Origin: CAZEYT01 sp964516295
GTDB taxonomy: Bacteria; Verrucomicrobiota; Verrucomicrobiia; Chthoniobacterales; Terrimicrobiaceae
Length of the DNA: 62,285 nt
NCBI GenBank assembly: GCA_964516295.1
Contig: CAZEYT010000006.1
Coordinates: 1 to 62,285 of the forward strand
Direction of reading: 5' to 3'
Below the pieces are notes generated by a model. It saw nothing but the letters and a program-made list of their open reading frames with translations, ran no database searches and had not been told where the DNA came from. Position numbers and translations under genes: made by a program. Shown here in pieces: positions 15,528 to 25,301 of this stretch. Each line of letters opens with the position of its first letter. Position 1 is the first letter of the stretch.

Positions 15528-17660
15528 ATGGCAGAGAAAGTCAAATCAAAATCCAACGAAGACAAATCCGCGAAGCCCAAGCGCGCCAGCTCTGCCGTGC
15601 GCCCGGCGAAAGCGGAGCCGGTGACCGCGCCTCCGGCGGAACCTGCGGTGAAAGCCGCTCCGGCTGCTGCCGTTGACCTTCTTGAGCCGAAAAAGAAGGT
15701 TAAGAAAACGACCGGCGTTCGTCCGGCCGGATTCAAACCGTTCGTTGCCCAGATCGGCAAAACGCCGGTTATCATTCCGCCGGTTCCAGAGGTTAATCCT
15801 GCCCCGGCCGTCGAGGAAGCTCCAGCCGAGCCGGAGAGTGTCGTCGAGCCCGTTGGCCCGGAAGAGGACGCAGGACCGCCGAAAAAGGTCCTCCATTTCA
15901 AGCCTCCGATCATCGTCAAAGATCTCGCCGAGCACTTGGGACTCAAGCCTTTTCAGCTCATCAAGGACCTCATGTCCCTGCAGATTTTTGCCAATATCAA
16001 CCAGACCGTCGAAGCCGACGTGGCGGCGCGTGTCTGCGAGTTGCATGGCTTTGTCTTTGAACGCGAGCGAAAAGACACTTCGAAAGGTCACCACAAGGTC
16101 GAGGTCAAGGTCGAGGCCCCCAAGGAGCCGGAAAAACCAAAGGCCGACGAACTCACCACGCGCGCACCGATCATCACGTTCATGGGCCACGTGGACCATG
16201 GCAAGACGTCCCTCCTCGACGCGATCCGCAAAGCGCGGGTTGCAGCGGGCGAGGCCGGTGGCATCACCCAGCATATCGGGGCTTACAGCGTCGAGCGGAA
16301 CGGCCAAAAGATTACTTTTCTCGACACCCCCGGCCACGCGGCTTTCACGGCCATGCGGGCCCGCGGGGCAACCGTCACCGACATCGTCGTTCTTGTAGTC
16401 GCTGCCGATGACGGCCTCATGCCGCAGACCCTCGAAGCCATTTCGCACGCGAAAGCGGCGAAAGTTCAGATCATGGTCGCCATCAACAAGATCGACCTCG
16501 CTTCGGCGAACCCGGACCGCGTGAAAACCCAGCTCCAAGAGCACGGCCTCGTGCCGGAAGATTGGGGCGGCGACATCATCTGCCTTCCGGTCAGTGCGAC
16601 GAAGGGAACCGGTGTTTCCGAGTTGCTCGACATGATGACCCTTCAGGCGGAAATCCTGGAGCTTCGCGCTTCCTCCGAAGTCGATGCCCGCTGCACGGTG
16701 ATCGAAGCGCAGGTTGAACAAGGGCGCGGTCCAACGGCCACGGTTATCGTCCGAATGGGCACGCTCCGCGTCGGCGACGCGTTCATTTGCGGAAACTACT
16801 GGGGCAAGGTCAAACAGCTCATCAACGACCTCGGCAAGCCGATCAAAGAAGCCGGCCCGTCCACCCCGGTCAAAGTCCTCGGCTTCAGCGGTCTCCCCAA
16901 CGCCGGCGATGAACTCACGGTGATGGAGTCGGAAAAATCCGCCCGTTTGCTCAGCGACGAGCGGTTGGAAGACATCCGCCAAAACAAGCTCGCTGCTCCG
17001 CAACGCGCGACGCTGGAGAATCTTTTTGCCAATCTCGCCGAGGATCAAAAGCCCGTCCTCCAAGTCGTCCTCAAGTCCGACGTGCAGGGATCTCTGGAAG
17101 CCATCGTCAATGCGCTCAAGGATATTCCTCAGAAAAAGATCACCCTCGACATCATCCACTCAGCCGTGGGGCCGATCACGGAATCCGACGTCCTCCTCGC
17201 GAGTGCCTCAAACGCGATCATCATCGGCTTCAACACCAAAACGGAAAACACCGCGGCGCAGTCGGCAAAACGCGAAGGCGTCCAGATCAAGCTCTACAGC
17301 ATCATTTACGAGTTGATCGATCAGATTCGCGAAGCCATGAGCGGCCTTCTCGCACCGGAACTCCGCGAGGCGGTGATCGGCCACGCCGAGGTCAAGCAGG
17401 TGTTCGAACTGACCAAGGGGAAAGTCGCCGGCTGCATGGTCACGGACGGTCGGATCGCCCGAACGGCCCGCGCCCGGGTCCTTCGTCGCCGCCAGCCGAT
17501 TTACGACGGCGGCATCGCCACCCTGCGGCGGTTCACAGACGACGTGAAGGAAGTTCGCGCCGGTCTCGAGTGCGGTATCAAGCTCGGTGACTTCACCGAA
17601 TACCTGCCCGATGACATCATCGAGTGCTACACGCTCGAGAAGATCGCCCAACAACTCTAA
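15528..17660 (+). CDS. infB: Translation initiation factor IF-2
   Basis: A 710-residue GTPase that places initiator tRNA on the 30S subunit. A charged, Ala/Pro-rich N-terminus (about residues 1-120) precedes a small IF2-N module (IIVKDLAEHLGLKPFQLIKDLM). The G domain follows with GHVDHGKTSLLD, DTPGHAAF and NKID. Domains II, III and the C-terminal initiator-tRNA-binding beta barrel complete it (RARVLRRRQPIYDGGI). The N-terminal extension is short compared with E. coli IF-2. AATTTTT immediately precedes the ATG; there is no Shine-Dalgarno sequence. Confidence 0.97.
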   Translation: MAEKVKSKSNEDKSAKPKRASSAVRPAKAEPVTAPPAEPAVKAAPAAAVDLLEPKKKVKKTTGVRPAGFKPFVAQIGKTPVIIPPVPEVNPAPAVEEAPAEPESVVEPVGPEEDAGPPKKVLHFKPPIIVKDLAEHLGLKPFQLIKDLMSLQIFANINQTVEADVAARVCELHGFVFERERKDTSKGHHKVEVKVEAPKEPEKPKADELTTRAPIITFMGHVDHGKTSLLDAIRKARVAAGEAGGITQHIGAYSVERNGQKITFLDTPGHAAFTAMRARGATVTDIVVLVVAADDGLMPQTLEAISHAKAAKVQIMVAINKIDLASANPDRVKTQLQEHGLVPEDWGGDIICLPVSATKGTGVSELLDMMTLQAEILELRASSEVDARCTVIEAQVEQGRGPTATVIVRMGTLRVGDAFICGNYWGKVKQLINDLGKPIKEAGPSTPVKVLGFSGLPNAGDELTVMESEKSARLLSDERLEDIRQNKLAAPQRATLENLFANLAEDQKPVLQVVLKSDVQGSLEAIVNALKDIPQKKITLDIIHSAVGPITESDVLLASASNAIIIGFNTKTENTAAQSAKREGVQIKLYSIIYELIDQIREAMSGLLAPELREAVIGHAEVKQVFELTKGKVAGCMVTDGRIARTARARVLRRRQPIYDGGIATLRRFTDDVKEVRAGLECGIKLGDFTEYLPDDIIECYTLEKIAQQL

Positions 17661-17690
17661 CCCGCGCGGGCCGGGAGCCCGTTTCCTGCC

Positions 17691-18038
17691 ATGAAACACC
17701 GCCTCGAAAGGGTCTGTGAGGTCCTCAAACGCGAATTGGGAATGATCATCGTCCGAGAAATCGACTTTTCGCCCGTTCTCGTCACGGTTAGTGGCGTGGA
17801 TATCACGCCGGATCTCAAGCAGGCCCATGTCTTCGTGTCGGCCCTCGGCACGCCGGGCAAACAGCGCGAGGTTTTGGAAAAGCTGGAGCATCATCGCGTT
17901 CACCTTCAGAACGAGGTCTCGAAACGCGTGATCCTCAAACACACGCCCCACCTGCACTTTCGCATCGATGAATCCATCGAGCGCGGATCGCGAATTTTGA
18001 ACATCATGGACGAACTCGGACTCGGAGAGATCAAGTGA
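17691..18038 (+). CDS. rbfA: 30S ribosome-binding factor A
   Basis: A 115-residue assembly factor for the 16S 5' region, needed for late 30S maturation and cold growth. The sequence MKHRLERVCEVLKRELGMIIVREI, the VTVSGVDITPDLKQAHVFVS strand region and HLHFRIDESIERGSRI near the end are typical of RbfA. Length is normal. It lies 30 bp after infB, the usual neighbour, and its stop overlaps the GTG start of the DHH gene by 4 bp. Confidence 0.96.
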   Translation: MKHRLERVCEVLKRELGMIIVREIDFSPVLVTVSGVDITPDLKQAHVFVSALGTPGKQREVLEKLEHHRVHLQNEVSKRVILKHTPHLHFRIDESIERGSRILNIMDELGLGEIK

Positions 18039-19009
18039 ACACCGCGGGATTTGACGAAGTGCTCGCGGCGTTGAAGGACGCAAAAACCGTGGGGGTCGCC
18101 AGCCATCTCCGACCGGACGCCGACGCGCTGGGTTCGACGATTGCCTTCGCCCTCTGGCTGCAATCGCAGGGAAAAACCGTCACCGCTTGGAATGAGGAGG
18201 GAACCACTTCGAAATTCCGCTACCTCCCACAGCATGAACTGGTTTCGCTTCCCCCGTCGGAGCTTCGGAAATTTGACGTCTTTGTCGCGCTGGATACCTC
18301 GGTGAAAAAGCGGCTCGGCACCGTGCTCTCGGCGGTGGATCCCACGACGCCTTTCGTGAACATCGACCACCACGTCAGTAACGAACTCTACGGCGCGGTG
18401 AACCACATCGATCCCACGTCCCCGGCAACCGGACAGATTCTTTTCGAATTTTTCCAACACGCCGGCGCCGTGATCACGAAAGACATGGCCACGAACCTCT
18501 TCGCGGCCATCTCGACGGATACCGGTTCCTTCCAGTATGCCGGTACGGATGCGCGCACATTCCGGGCGGCCTCGCACCTCATCGGCTGCGGGGTCGAGGT
18601 TTCGTCGCTCTCGCGCGAGATGTATGAGAATCTTCCGCGCCGCCGCTTCGAGCTCCTCCGCTTCGCCCTGAACGAGGCGCAGTTCACCTGCGAAAATCGT
18701 GTGGCTTGGTTTTCTTTGTCCCTGGCCGACGTGGCACGCCTCGGCGTGCTGCCGGAAGACAATGAGGGCATTATCGACCATCTGCGCTCGATCGAGGGGG
18801 TCGAGGCGGCGGTGTTTTTTGAAGAATTGCCGGAGGGAAAAGTTCGCGTGAGCGCACGCTCGAAAAATCCTTCGGTCGATGTCTGTCGGATCTGCGGCGT
18901 CTTCAAGGGGGGAGGACATCCGATGGCCGCCGGAGCCCGCATCCGTGGCTCGCTGGAATCTGTGCGCGATCAGTTTTTGAAAGTTGTCTGCGATGAAATC
19001 CGGAAGTGA
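18035..19009 (+). CDS. nrnA: DHH/DHHA1 phosphoesterase, NrnA-type (oligoribonuclease/pAp phosphatase)
   Basis: A 324-residue manganese-dependent phosphoesterase. NrnA-type enzymes degrade nano-RNAs to mononucleotides and dephosphorylate pAp. Motifs are HLRPDADALGS, VALDTS, NIDHHV (the DHH signature), and the C-terminal DHHA1 domain with FKGGGHPMAAGARI. It lies between rbfA and truB, a common position for this family. The GTG start overlaps rbfA, and its last 17 bp overlap truB. Confidence 0.92.
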   Translation: MNTAGFDEVLAALKDAKTVGVASHLRPDADALGSTIAFALWLQSQGKTVTAWNEEGTTSKFRYLPQHELVSLPPSELRKFDVFVALDTSVKKRLGTVLSAVDPTTPFVNIDHHVSNELYGAVNHIDPTSPATGQILFEFFQHAGAVITKDMATNLFAAISTDTGSFQYAGTDARTFRAASHLIGCGVEVSSLSREMYENLPRRRFELLRFALNEAQFTCENRVAWFSLSLADVARLGVLPEDNEGIIDHLRSIEGVEAAVFFEELPEGKVRVSARSKNPSVDVCRICGVFKGGGHPMAAGARIRGSLESVRDQFLKVVCDEIRK

Positions 19010-19715
19010 ATTGGACGGCGTCCTATTGGTGGACAAATTGCCTGGCATGACCTCGCACGATGTCGTGGCGATCACCCGTCGGGCGCTCAATACCAAAAAG
19101 GTCGGCCATTGCGGCACGCTCGATCCCCTGGCAACCGGGCTTCTGCTCATCACCATTGGCCGCGGGACGAAGATTCAGGATCTCCTCATGAGCGAGGACA
19201 AGGAATACGTCGGCACGCTCCGCTTGGGCGAAGAGACGAGCAGCCAGGATGCGGACGGAGAGATCACGGCGACGCGCCTGGTGCCGGACCTCACCCGCGA
19301 ACAAATCGATGCCGCGTTTGCAAAATTCCACGGCGACTTTTACCAGACACCGCCGATGGTCAGCGCGATCAAGAAGGACGGAGTGCCGCTCTACAAACTC
19401 GCCCGCCAGGGAAAACAGGTCGAGCGTGAGCCGCGGTTTGTCCACGTCTATGCGCACGAAATCCTCGAGGTGCGCGGGCACGAAATCGATTTTCGCGTCG
19501 TTTGCAGCAAGGGATTTTACGTGCGCACTTATGCCCACGACATTGGTCAGGAACTCGGCTGTGGAGCTCACCTGCGGGCTCTGCGGCGCACCAAGTCGGG
19601 CCGCTTTTCGGTGGATGGGGCGATCACGGTGGACGAACTGAAGGCCGGGCCGATCGAAAGCGTCGAGTCCCGCGTCATGAGCCTTCCGGCTGTGTCCCGC
19701 CTGCGCGGGGCCTGA
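18993..19715 (+). CDS. truB: tRNA pseudouridine(55) synthase
   Basis: A 240-residue enzyme that makes the universal pseudouridine 55 in the tRNA T-loop. GVLLVDKLPGMTSHDVV and GHCGTLDPLATGLLLI carry the catalytic Asp. The motif YKLARQGKQVEREPR and the SKGFYVRTYAHDIGQELG block are also standard. I chose ATG 18993 (MKSGSELDG), which overlaps the upstream DHH gene; another start three codons earlier (18984) is possible. It lacks the PUA domain of longer TruB enzymes. Its stop shares one base with the ribF start. Confidence 0.96.
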   Translation: MKSGSELDGVLLVDKLPGMTSHDVVAITRRALNTKKVGHCGTLDPLATGLLLITIGRGTKIQDLLMSEDKEYVGTLRLGEETSSQDADGEITATRLVPDLTREQIDAAFAKFHGDFYQTPPMVSAIKKDGVPLYKLARQGKQVEREPRFVHVYAHEILEVRGHEIDFRVVCSKGFYVRTYAHDIGQELGCGAHLRALRRTKSGRFSVDGAITVDELKAGPIESVESRVMSLPAVSRLRGA

Positions 19716-20638
19716 TGGATATCTTTCGTTCCATCGACGAGCTCGGCGGGGTCACGGGACCGGTGGTTCTTGCGGTGGGAGTGTTTGATGGCATGCACCG
19801 CGGACACCAAGCCGTCCTCGGTGCGGCTCTTTCCGCGGCGCGGGAGGTGCGGGGCTCGGCGGTGGCCCTGACGTTCGATCCCCATCCCGCCCGGATCTTG
19901 CGTCCGGAAGCGGCTCCGCGACTGCTCACGTCCACGCGGCACAAACTTCGGCTCATGGAGGAAGCAGGGTTTTCCCATGTGTTGGTGCTGGGGTTTGACG
20001 AGGCCTTTGCGGCCGTGAGGGCGGAGGACTTTGTGACGCATCTCTCGAGAGCCTGCCGACCTCTGGCTCGGATTTGCGTCGGGGAGGGGTGGTTGTTCGG
20101 GCATAAACGGCTCGGAAACGGAGCGCTGCTCAGAACGTTGGGCGGGACGCTGGGATTTGCCACCACGGAGGTCGCACCGGTCCTCGCGGATGGCCGACCG
20201 GTAAGCAGCACGGTGATTCGTGCGGCCATTGCTTCGGGCGACCTTGCCGGTGCGGCGCGGCTCCTTGGCCGGGATTATTCAATTCTGGGAACCGTTCGTC
20301 GTGGTGAGGGAATCGGGCGGCAGCTGGGGTTTCCCACAGCGAACTTGGCGGCTCACAACGAACAATTTCCGCCCGATGGAGTTTATGCGGTTCGGGTGCG
20401 GATGGATGGGACGGATCATCCAGGGGTGGCGAATATCGGAACGCGCCCCACCGTGACCTCCGCCGGGGAGCGGTTGCTCGAGGTTCATGTGCTGGATTTT
20501 TCGGCCGACCTCTACGAACGCGACATCGAGACCCTCTTCGTGGCCTATCTCCGGGGCGAACAGAAGTTTGCGAGCCTCGACGCCCTGCGCGACCAGATCG
20601 CGAGAGACTCGGCGTCGGCACGGGATTTTCTCCGGTAG
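19715..20638 (+). CDS. ribF: Bifunctional riboflavin kinase/FAD synthetase
   Basis: A 307-residue enzyme that phosphorylates riboflavin to FMN and adenylylates FMN to FAD. The N-terminal adenylyltransferase domain has VFDGMHRGHQAVL (the GxHxGH type) and STVIRAAIASGDL. The C-terminal kinase domain has GIGRQLGFPTANL and GVANIGTRPTV. The start is the ATG at 19715 within TGATG, so translation is probably coupled to truB. The truB-ribF pair is a common bacterial arrangement. Confidence 0.96.
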   Translation: MDIFRSIDELGGVTGPVVLAVGVFDGMHRGHQAVLGAALSAAREVRGSAVALTFDPHPARILRPEAAPRLLTSTRHKLRLMEEAGFSHVLVLGFDEAFAAVRAEDFVTHLSRACRPLARICVGEGWLFGHKRLGNGALLRTLGGTLGFATTEVAPVLADGRPVSSTVIRAAIASGDLAGAARLLGRDYSILGTVRRGEGIGRQLGFPTANLAAHNEQFPPDGVYAVRVRMDGTDHPGVANIGTRPTVTSAGERLLEVHVLDFSADLYERDIETLFVAYLRGEQKFASLDALRDQIARDSASARDFLR

Positions 20639-20707
20639 CCATCGGGCCGAGGCTCACTGGGGTCTTGCACGGAGGGACTTCGCGGAGTATCCAGAAGGGC
20701 TCTCCGG

Positions 20708-21646
20708 ATGATCAAAGTCGAACAACTCACGAAACGTTACGGGTCCACCCTGGCCGTGGATTCCATCGACTTTGAAGTGAAGAAAGGCGAGATCGTCGGG
20801 TTTCTCGGACCGAACGGCGCCGGGAAATCCACCACGATGCGCATGCTGGCCGGCTACCTGCCGCCGACTTCCGGCCGCGCGGAAGTCGCGGGCTTCGATG
20901 TTTTTCATCAGTCGCTCCGGGCGCGTGAACACATTGGCTACCTGCCGGAAAATGTCCCGCTCTACCCGGACATGCGGGTGAGCGAGTTTCTTCGCTACCG
21001 GGGTGCCATCAAGGGCGTGCCCGGTCGGCGTATGAACGAGCGTCTTTCCGATGTGATGGAACTCTGCGGGCTTACGGATGTCCGTCGCAAGATCATCGGG
21101 CGGCTCTCCAAAGGATATCGTCAACGGGTCGGGCTGGCCGATGCGATGATCCATGAGCCGGATTTGCTGATTCTCGACGAACCGACAATCGGTCTCGATC
21201 CCAATCAAATCCGGCAGGTGCGCGACCTCATCCGCAACCTGAAGCGTCACCACACAATTCTCCTCTCCACTCACATTCTTCCGGAAGTGGAAATGCTCTG
21301 CTCGCGGGTGATCATCATCAACAAAGGCCGGATCGAAGCCCTCGACACACCGCAGAATCTCCGTGCGCGCCTTGGCGATGTCGCGCGGGTTTTGTTCGAT
21401 GCCCGGGTGGCCAACGTGCGGGCGGCCGTGGCGGAAATCCGGAAGCTTCCGGGGGTGGACACCGTTCACGCCCGGGCGGATGGCGAGTGGACCGTCTTCA
21501 CCGTGCAGTCCGCCGTCGGCAGCGATCCGCGCGTGGCGCTCTATGATTGCGCGGTTCGAAACGGCTGGCCGGTCCGCGAACTCAGCCGCCCGGCGGTGTC
21601 GTTGGAACAGGTTTTTGTGGAAGTGACCCACGCGGAGGAAGCATGA
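20708..21646 (+). CDS. ABC transporter ATP-binding protein, GldA-like
   Basis: A 312-residue ATPase. Walker A is GPNGAGKSTT, the signature is LSKGYRQRVGLA, and Walker B is LLILDEPTIGLDP. The long C-terminal tail after the ATPase core is typical of the GldA/NatA group. Its partners are the next three genes, so it should energise a membrane exporter or surface-assembly machine. It begins a block in which each stop overlaps the next start (ATGA), starting 69 bp after ribF. Confidence 0.92.
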   Translation: MIKVEQLTKRYGSTLAVDSIDFEVKKGEIVGFLGPNGAGKSTTMRMLAGYLPPTSGRAEVAGFDVFHQSLRAREHIGYLPENVPLYPDMRVSEFLRYRGAIKGVPGRRMNERLSDVMELCGLTDVRRKIIGRLSKGYRQRVGLADAMIHEPDLLILDEPTIGLDPNQIRQVRDLIRNLKRHHTILLSTHILPEVEMLCSRVIIINKGRIEALDTPQNLRARLGDVARVLFDARVANVRAAVAEIRKLPGVDTVHARADGEWTVFTVQSAVGSDPRVALYDCAVRNGWPVRELSRPAVSLEQVFVEVTHAEEA

Positions 21647-22398
21647 GGAAATTTCTTGCGCTTCTCGGCCGCGAAGTCGGCTCGTCGTTCCACCAGCCCC
21701 TGGCGTGGGTGGTGATGTTTTTTTTCCTGCTGATCACCGGCTTCAACTTTCATGCGGGCGTGTCGCTTCTGAACCACTCGCCCGGCTCGTCCACAATGGT
21801 CGAGGCCTTTTTCAACACGGTCTATTTTTGGTTCCCGTTCCTGCTCGTGTTCCCCTTGATCACCATGAGGGTATTCGCGGAGGAATCCAAACTTGGGACA
21901 ATCGAGATGCTGATGACGACTCCGGTTCGAGACAGCCAGGTCGTCTTCGCAAAGTATCTTGGGGCTGTCATTTTCTACCTGCTGCTCTGGGTGCCGAGTT
22001 TGTTGTATTTCGTCGTCTTCCAAATGGTCACTCAGATGAGCGCCGCCGGTGTGGCGGGGTCTTATCTCGGGGCCTATTTCATGCTTCTGTTGCTGGGGAT
22101 GCTCTATTGTTCGATCGGTTGTCTGGCCTCGGCGCTCACGGACAACCAGATCGTCGCGGCGGTGATGGCGTTCGCGGGGATCGTTTTTCTGTTTTTCCTC
22201 GGCCTTCTTTCGCTGCTCCTGCCGGGAGCGGGGCCGTTTGTGCGCGAGTTGATCTATTACTTCTCGCCGGTGCAGCACATGATGGACTTTTCGCGCGGGA
22301 TCTTTGATTCGCGGCCGATTGTTTTCTATCTCAGTTCCACGGCCTTGGTGCTCTTTGTCACGTTTCACGTCTTCCAATATCGGAGGTGGAAATCATGA
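21643..22398 (+). CDS. ABC-2-type permease, GldF-like
   Basis: A 251-residue membrane protein with about six hydrophobic segments. It opens MRKFLALLGREVGSSFHQPLAW and includes the conserved ABC-2 region EESKLGTIEMLMTTPVRDSQVVFAKYLG. This pattern is shared with GldF and copper/nitrous-oxide-type ABC-2 permeases. Both start and stop overlap its neighbours by 4 bp. It presumably forms the channel with the ATPase upstream and the Gld-like proteins downstream; the substrate is unknown. Confidence 0.9.
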   Translation: MRKFLALLGREVGSSFHQPLAWVVMFFFLLITGFNFHAGVSLLNHSPGSSTMVEAFFNTVYFWFPFLLVFPLITMRVFAEESKLGTIEMLMTTPVRDSQVVFAKYLGAVIFYLLLWVPSLLYFVVFQMVTQMSAAGVAGSYLGAYFMLLLLGMLYCSIGCLASALTDNQIVAAVMAFAGIVFLFFLGLLSLLLPGAGPFVRELIYYFSPVQHMMDFSRGIFDSRPIVFYLSSTALVLFVTFHVFQYRRWKS

Positions 22399-23873
22399 AA
22401 CCCGCGCAGGTCCCCCGGGCGGGAATTCGGTGGGGTGTCGGCCTCCAGACCGTGGCCATGCTGGTCGTTTTCGTATTGGTGAACTTCCTCGCCTTCCGGC
22501 ACTTCGTGCGGGAGGATTATTCCCGCTCGCAGAAGTTTGCCTTGGCCGAGCAGACGAAGCGGGTGATTCGCGAACTGAAGAAGCCGCTGGATGTCATAGT
22601 CATCGCGTCGCCCAGCTTTGCCTCTCCCGTCACCCAGATCCTGCGGGATGTGCGGAGTCTGATGGACGAGATCCAATTTTCCGGGCGGGAGCGGATCCGG
22701 ATCGAATACGTCGATCCCACGCGGGACCTCACACGCATGCGCGAACTTCAGGCCCGCTACAAATTCACGAATGCCGACAGTGTGATCGTGCTGGATTACG
22801 ATGGCCGCTCGCGGATTGTCGGGATGGGCGAGATGGCGGACTTTGATTTTCGTCCGGTAGCCCAAGGCGAGGCCCCGCGGCTTCTGGCGTTTCGGGGTGA
22901 ACAGGTCTTCACCGGTGCAGTGCTGGCGCTGCTCCGTCCGGAAGACCAAAAAGTTTACGTGCTGCAGGGACACGGAGGTCCGGGCGGCGGTCCGGAAACG
23001 CAGCTCGGCGTTCTTATCGACTATTTGCAAAAGCAGAACGTGCGACTCGAAGCACTTTCGCTCGCTTCCACGGATGCCATTCCCGCCGATGCCGGGGCGC
23101 TCGTGCTCATCGCGCCCCGATTCGATCTTGAAGAGCGCGAGGCCGCAATTCTTCGCGCGTGGTGGCATCAACGGGGGCGACTTTTGGTTCTGCTCGACCC
23201 GGATGCCAAGACACCGCGACTCGATGCGTTGCTTGCGGAGGCGGGAATTCGTCCGCGCCCGGATCGCGTCCTCCGCACAATTCGGCTGCCATTTGCGACC
23301 GGAATTCTGCGCGATGTCACGGCCCACGTTTTGCCAACGACGGAGTGGAGCAAACGGCTGGCCGGCACCACGGTTCTGCTGACCGGGGCGACCCAATCGC
23401 TTGCGCTCGACCAAGCGCTGGCAAACCGTGAGCAGATCCAACTCCGCCCGCTTCTGGAGCCCGCCGAGGAATTTTGGGGGGAAACGGATTTCGCCCCGAA
23501 CAATCCGGATGGCGTGCGGTATCAGGACGGCGTGGACAACGGCCAGCCGCTGGTCGTTGCGGCGTCTGCGGATCGCGGGGGGCTCGAAGATGATCGCGTG
23601 GAAGTTCAAACATCCCGCTTGATCGTCGTCGGCAGTTCCCAATTTGTCCTCGATGCCGACATCAAACCCCAAGGCCTGGACTTTGTTCTCGGGGCGCTCA
23701 ATTCTCTCCTCGACCGCACGAGGCTCTCCGGCGTTGCCCCGAAAAATATCACCCACTTCTCGCTCAATCTCACCGAACAGCAGATGGGCCTCATCGCCCT
23801 CTTTACATTGGTCCTCATTCCCGGCGGTGCCGCGCTGGTCGGACTGGTCGTCTGGTGGAGGCGGCGGTCATGA
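22395..23873 (+). CDS. GldG-family ABC transporter-associated protein
   Basis: A 492-residue protein with an N-terminal membrane anchor (about residues 17-37), a large extracytoplasmic domain with YVDPTRDLTRMRELQARY, and a C-terminal membrane helix ending in WWRRRS. This is the layout of the GldG family (ABC-type uncharacterised transport system protein). In gliding Bacteroidetes GldA/F/G act in motility, but homologues outside that phylum have unknown roles. It is coupled by ATGA to both neighbours. Confidence 0.88.
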   Translation: MKPAQVPRAGIRWGVGLQTVAMLVVFVLVNFLAFRHFVREDYSRSQKFALAEQTKRVIRELKKPLDVIVIASPSFASPVTQILRDVRSLMDEIQFSGRERIRIEYVDPTRDLTRMRELQARYKFTNADSVIVLDYDGRSRIVGMGEMADFDFRPVAQGEAPRLLAFRGEQVFTGAVLALLRPEDQKVYVLQGHGGPGGGPETQLGVLIDYLQKQNVRLEALSLASTDAIPADAGALVLIAPRFDLEEREAAILRAWWHQRGRLLVLLDPDAKTPRLDALLAEAGIRPRPDRVLRTIRLPFATGILRDVTAHVLPTTEWSKRLAGTTVLLTGATQSLALDQALANREQIQLRPLLEPAEEFWGETDFAPNNPDGVRYQDGVDNGQPLVVAASADRGGLEDDRVEVQTSRLIVVGSSQFVLDADIKPQGLDFVLGALNSLLDRTRLSGVAPKNITHFSLNLTEQQMGLIALFTLVLIPGGAALVGLVVWWRRRS

Positions 23874-25243
23874 GCCGCGGCTGGACGATTTTTCTCGTTC
23901 TTGTGGCCGTGGGATTGACGGTCTTTGTCGGCGTGTATGTGACGTTGACCTCGGGTGGCGGTCGTGAAGTTGGAGGCGCGTTGTTTTCGTTCGAGCCGAG
24001 TGAGATCCGTGGCATGACCATCACACAAGGCGAGCAGGAGTTCGAAGTCCGGCGAACGGACTACGGTTGGCGCATTGTGCCGGAACCCGGCGACCGGGCC
24101 TCGGCCGAGATGGTCCGTCAGCTGCTCGAGCTCGCGCGAACCACTGCCGTTTTGGACAAGATTCCCGGCGGAGAAATTTCCGGCGAGGACGCGATGGCGG
24201 AATTCGGCCTGCAACGCAGCCGGATGCAACTTGATTTTCGTGGCGACGGCGATCACGCCCTGCTTTTCGGAAAAGATGCTGCCGATGAGTCGCGTGTGTA
24301 TGTCCGCTTCGAGGACTCACGCGACGTTTATCTGATTTCAGACGAGCTCGCGCGCGCGATCTTTCGTTCGGCACACGATTTTCGTGACCGGCGTCTGACC
24401 GTGCTCCGCCCGGACCGGATCGAGCGACTCGTCATTCGTCGTCCCGGCGGAGAAATTGAGATCCAGCGCGGGGCATCGGGCTGGCAGATCGTTCGACCGA
24501 TGGTCACAGCGGCTGACAGTGCGGCGGTGGAGGATTTTCTGCAACAGATCCTTCGTCTGCGGATCGAGACCTTCACGCAGGATGCTGCGGCGAATCCTGC
24601 TTCGGTGGGCCTGACCGAGCCCGCGGCGGAGGTTCTTCTTTTTGCGGAAGGCGAGCAGGATCCGGAAAGTCTGGCTATCGGAAATGAAACACCGGGCGGC
24701 GGAGTTCATGCAAGATTTCTGCCTCGCGGCGTTTATTTTCTCCTCCCCGATACGGTGCGCGAGCTTTTGGCGACGGATTTGCCTGCCTTTCGGGATCGGG
24801 CGGTGGCGCGGGTGAATCTGGATTTGGTGGATCGCATCCGGATGGAACGAGATGGGAAGTTGCTGGAGCTGAACCGGCGCGGAGAGCAGTGGGTCGGTCG
24901 CATCGAGGGAAAAGACATTCCGATCGAGGCGGCCCGTGTCGAGGCCCTGGCGGCGAAGCTGGCTTCCACCAAGGTCAATCGTTTTGAGACCGCTGGCGAC
25001 ACGGAGATCGTGGCCAACGGGCTCGCGAACCCCTTGGCCCGAGTGGTTTTTCTTTCCGTTGCCACGGAGAACACGCCGGAGGCACCTGCCGGCGAGCAGG
25101 TCGTCTTGGATCTTGCTCTGGCCGGTCCGGGTGCCGATGGAGCGGTCGCGACATTGCGGGCTGGCTCGCCGGAGATCGGCTTCGTCGAGCCCGCTCTTCT
25201 GGACGCGGTTTCGATGGATCCCGCGGTTTGGGCCGGTCCGTGA
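23870..25243 (+). CDS. DUF4340-type membrane-anchored protein
   Basis: A 457-residue protein with one N-terminal membrane helix (about residues 5-25) followed by an extracytoplasmic region of repeated beta-rich modules. In these, patterns such as IRGMTITQGEQEFEVRR and RIERLVIRRPGGEIEIQRG recur. This matches DUF4340 proteins, which usually sit next to GldG-like genes. The role is unknown; it is presumably an external partner of the ABC system. It ends 58 bp before alaS. Confidence 0.85.
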   Translation: MSRGWTIFLVLVAVGLTVFVGVYVTLTSGGGREVGGALFSFEPSEIRGMTITQGEQEFEVRRTDYGWRIVPEPGDRASAEMVRQLLELARTTAVLDKIPGGEISGEDAMAEFGLQRSRMQLDFRGDGDHALLFGKDAADESRVYVRFEDSRDVYLISDELARAIFRSAHDFRDRRLTVLRPDRIERLVIRRPGGEIEIQRGASGWQIVRPMVTAADSAAVEDFLQQILRLRIETFTQDAAANPASVGLTEPAAEVLLFAEGEQDPESLAIGNETPGGGVHARFLPRGVYFLLPDTVRELLATDLPAFRDRAVARVNLDLVDRIRMERDGKLLELNRRGEQWVGRIEGKDIPIEAARVEALAAKLASTKVNRFETAGDTEIVANGLANPLARVVFLSVATENTPEAPAGEQVVLDLALAGPGADGAVATLRAGSPEIGFVEPALLDAVSMDPAVWAGP

Positions 25244-25301
25244 ATGCACGGATTGGGTTGTCATCCGCACCCGTTCCGGTTTTTCTGTCCATCCGCTCCA
25301 C

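Noticed and set aside
15546..17159. Long minus-strand frame opposite infB
   Set aside because: Shadow of infB codon usage; no motif or signal.
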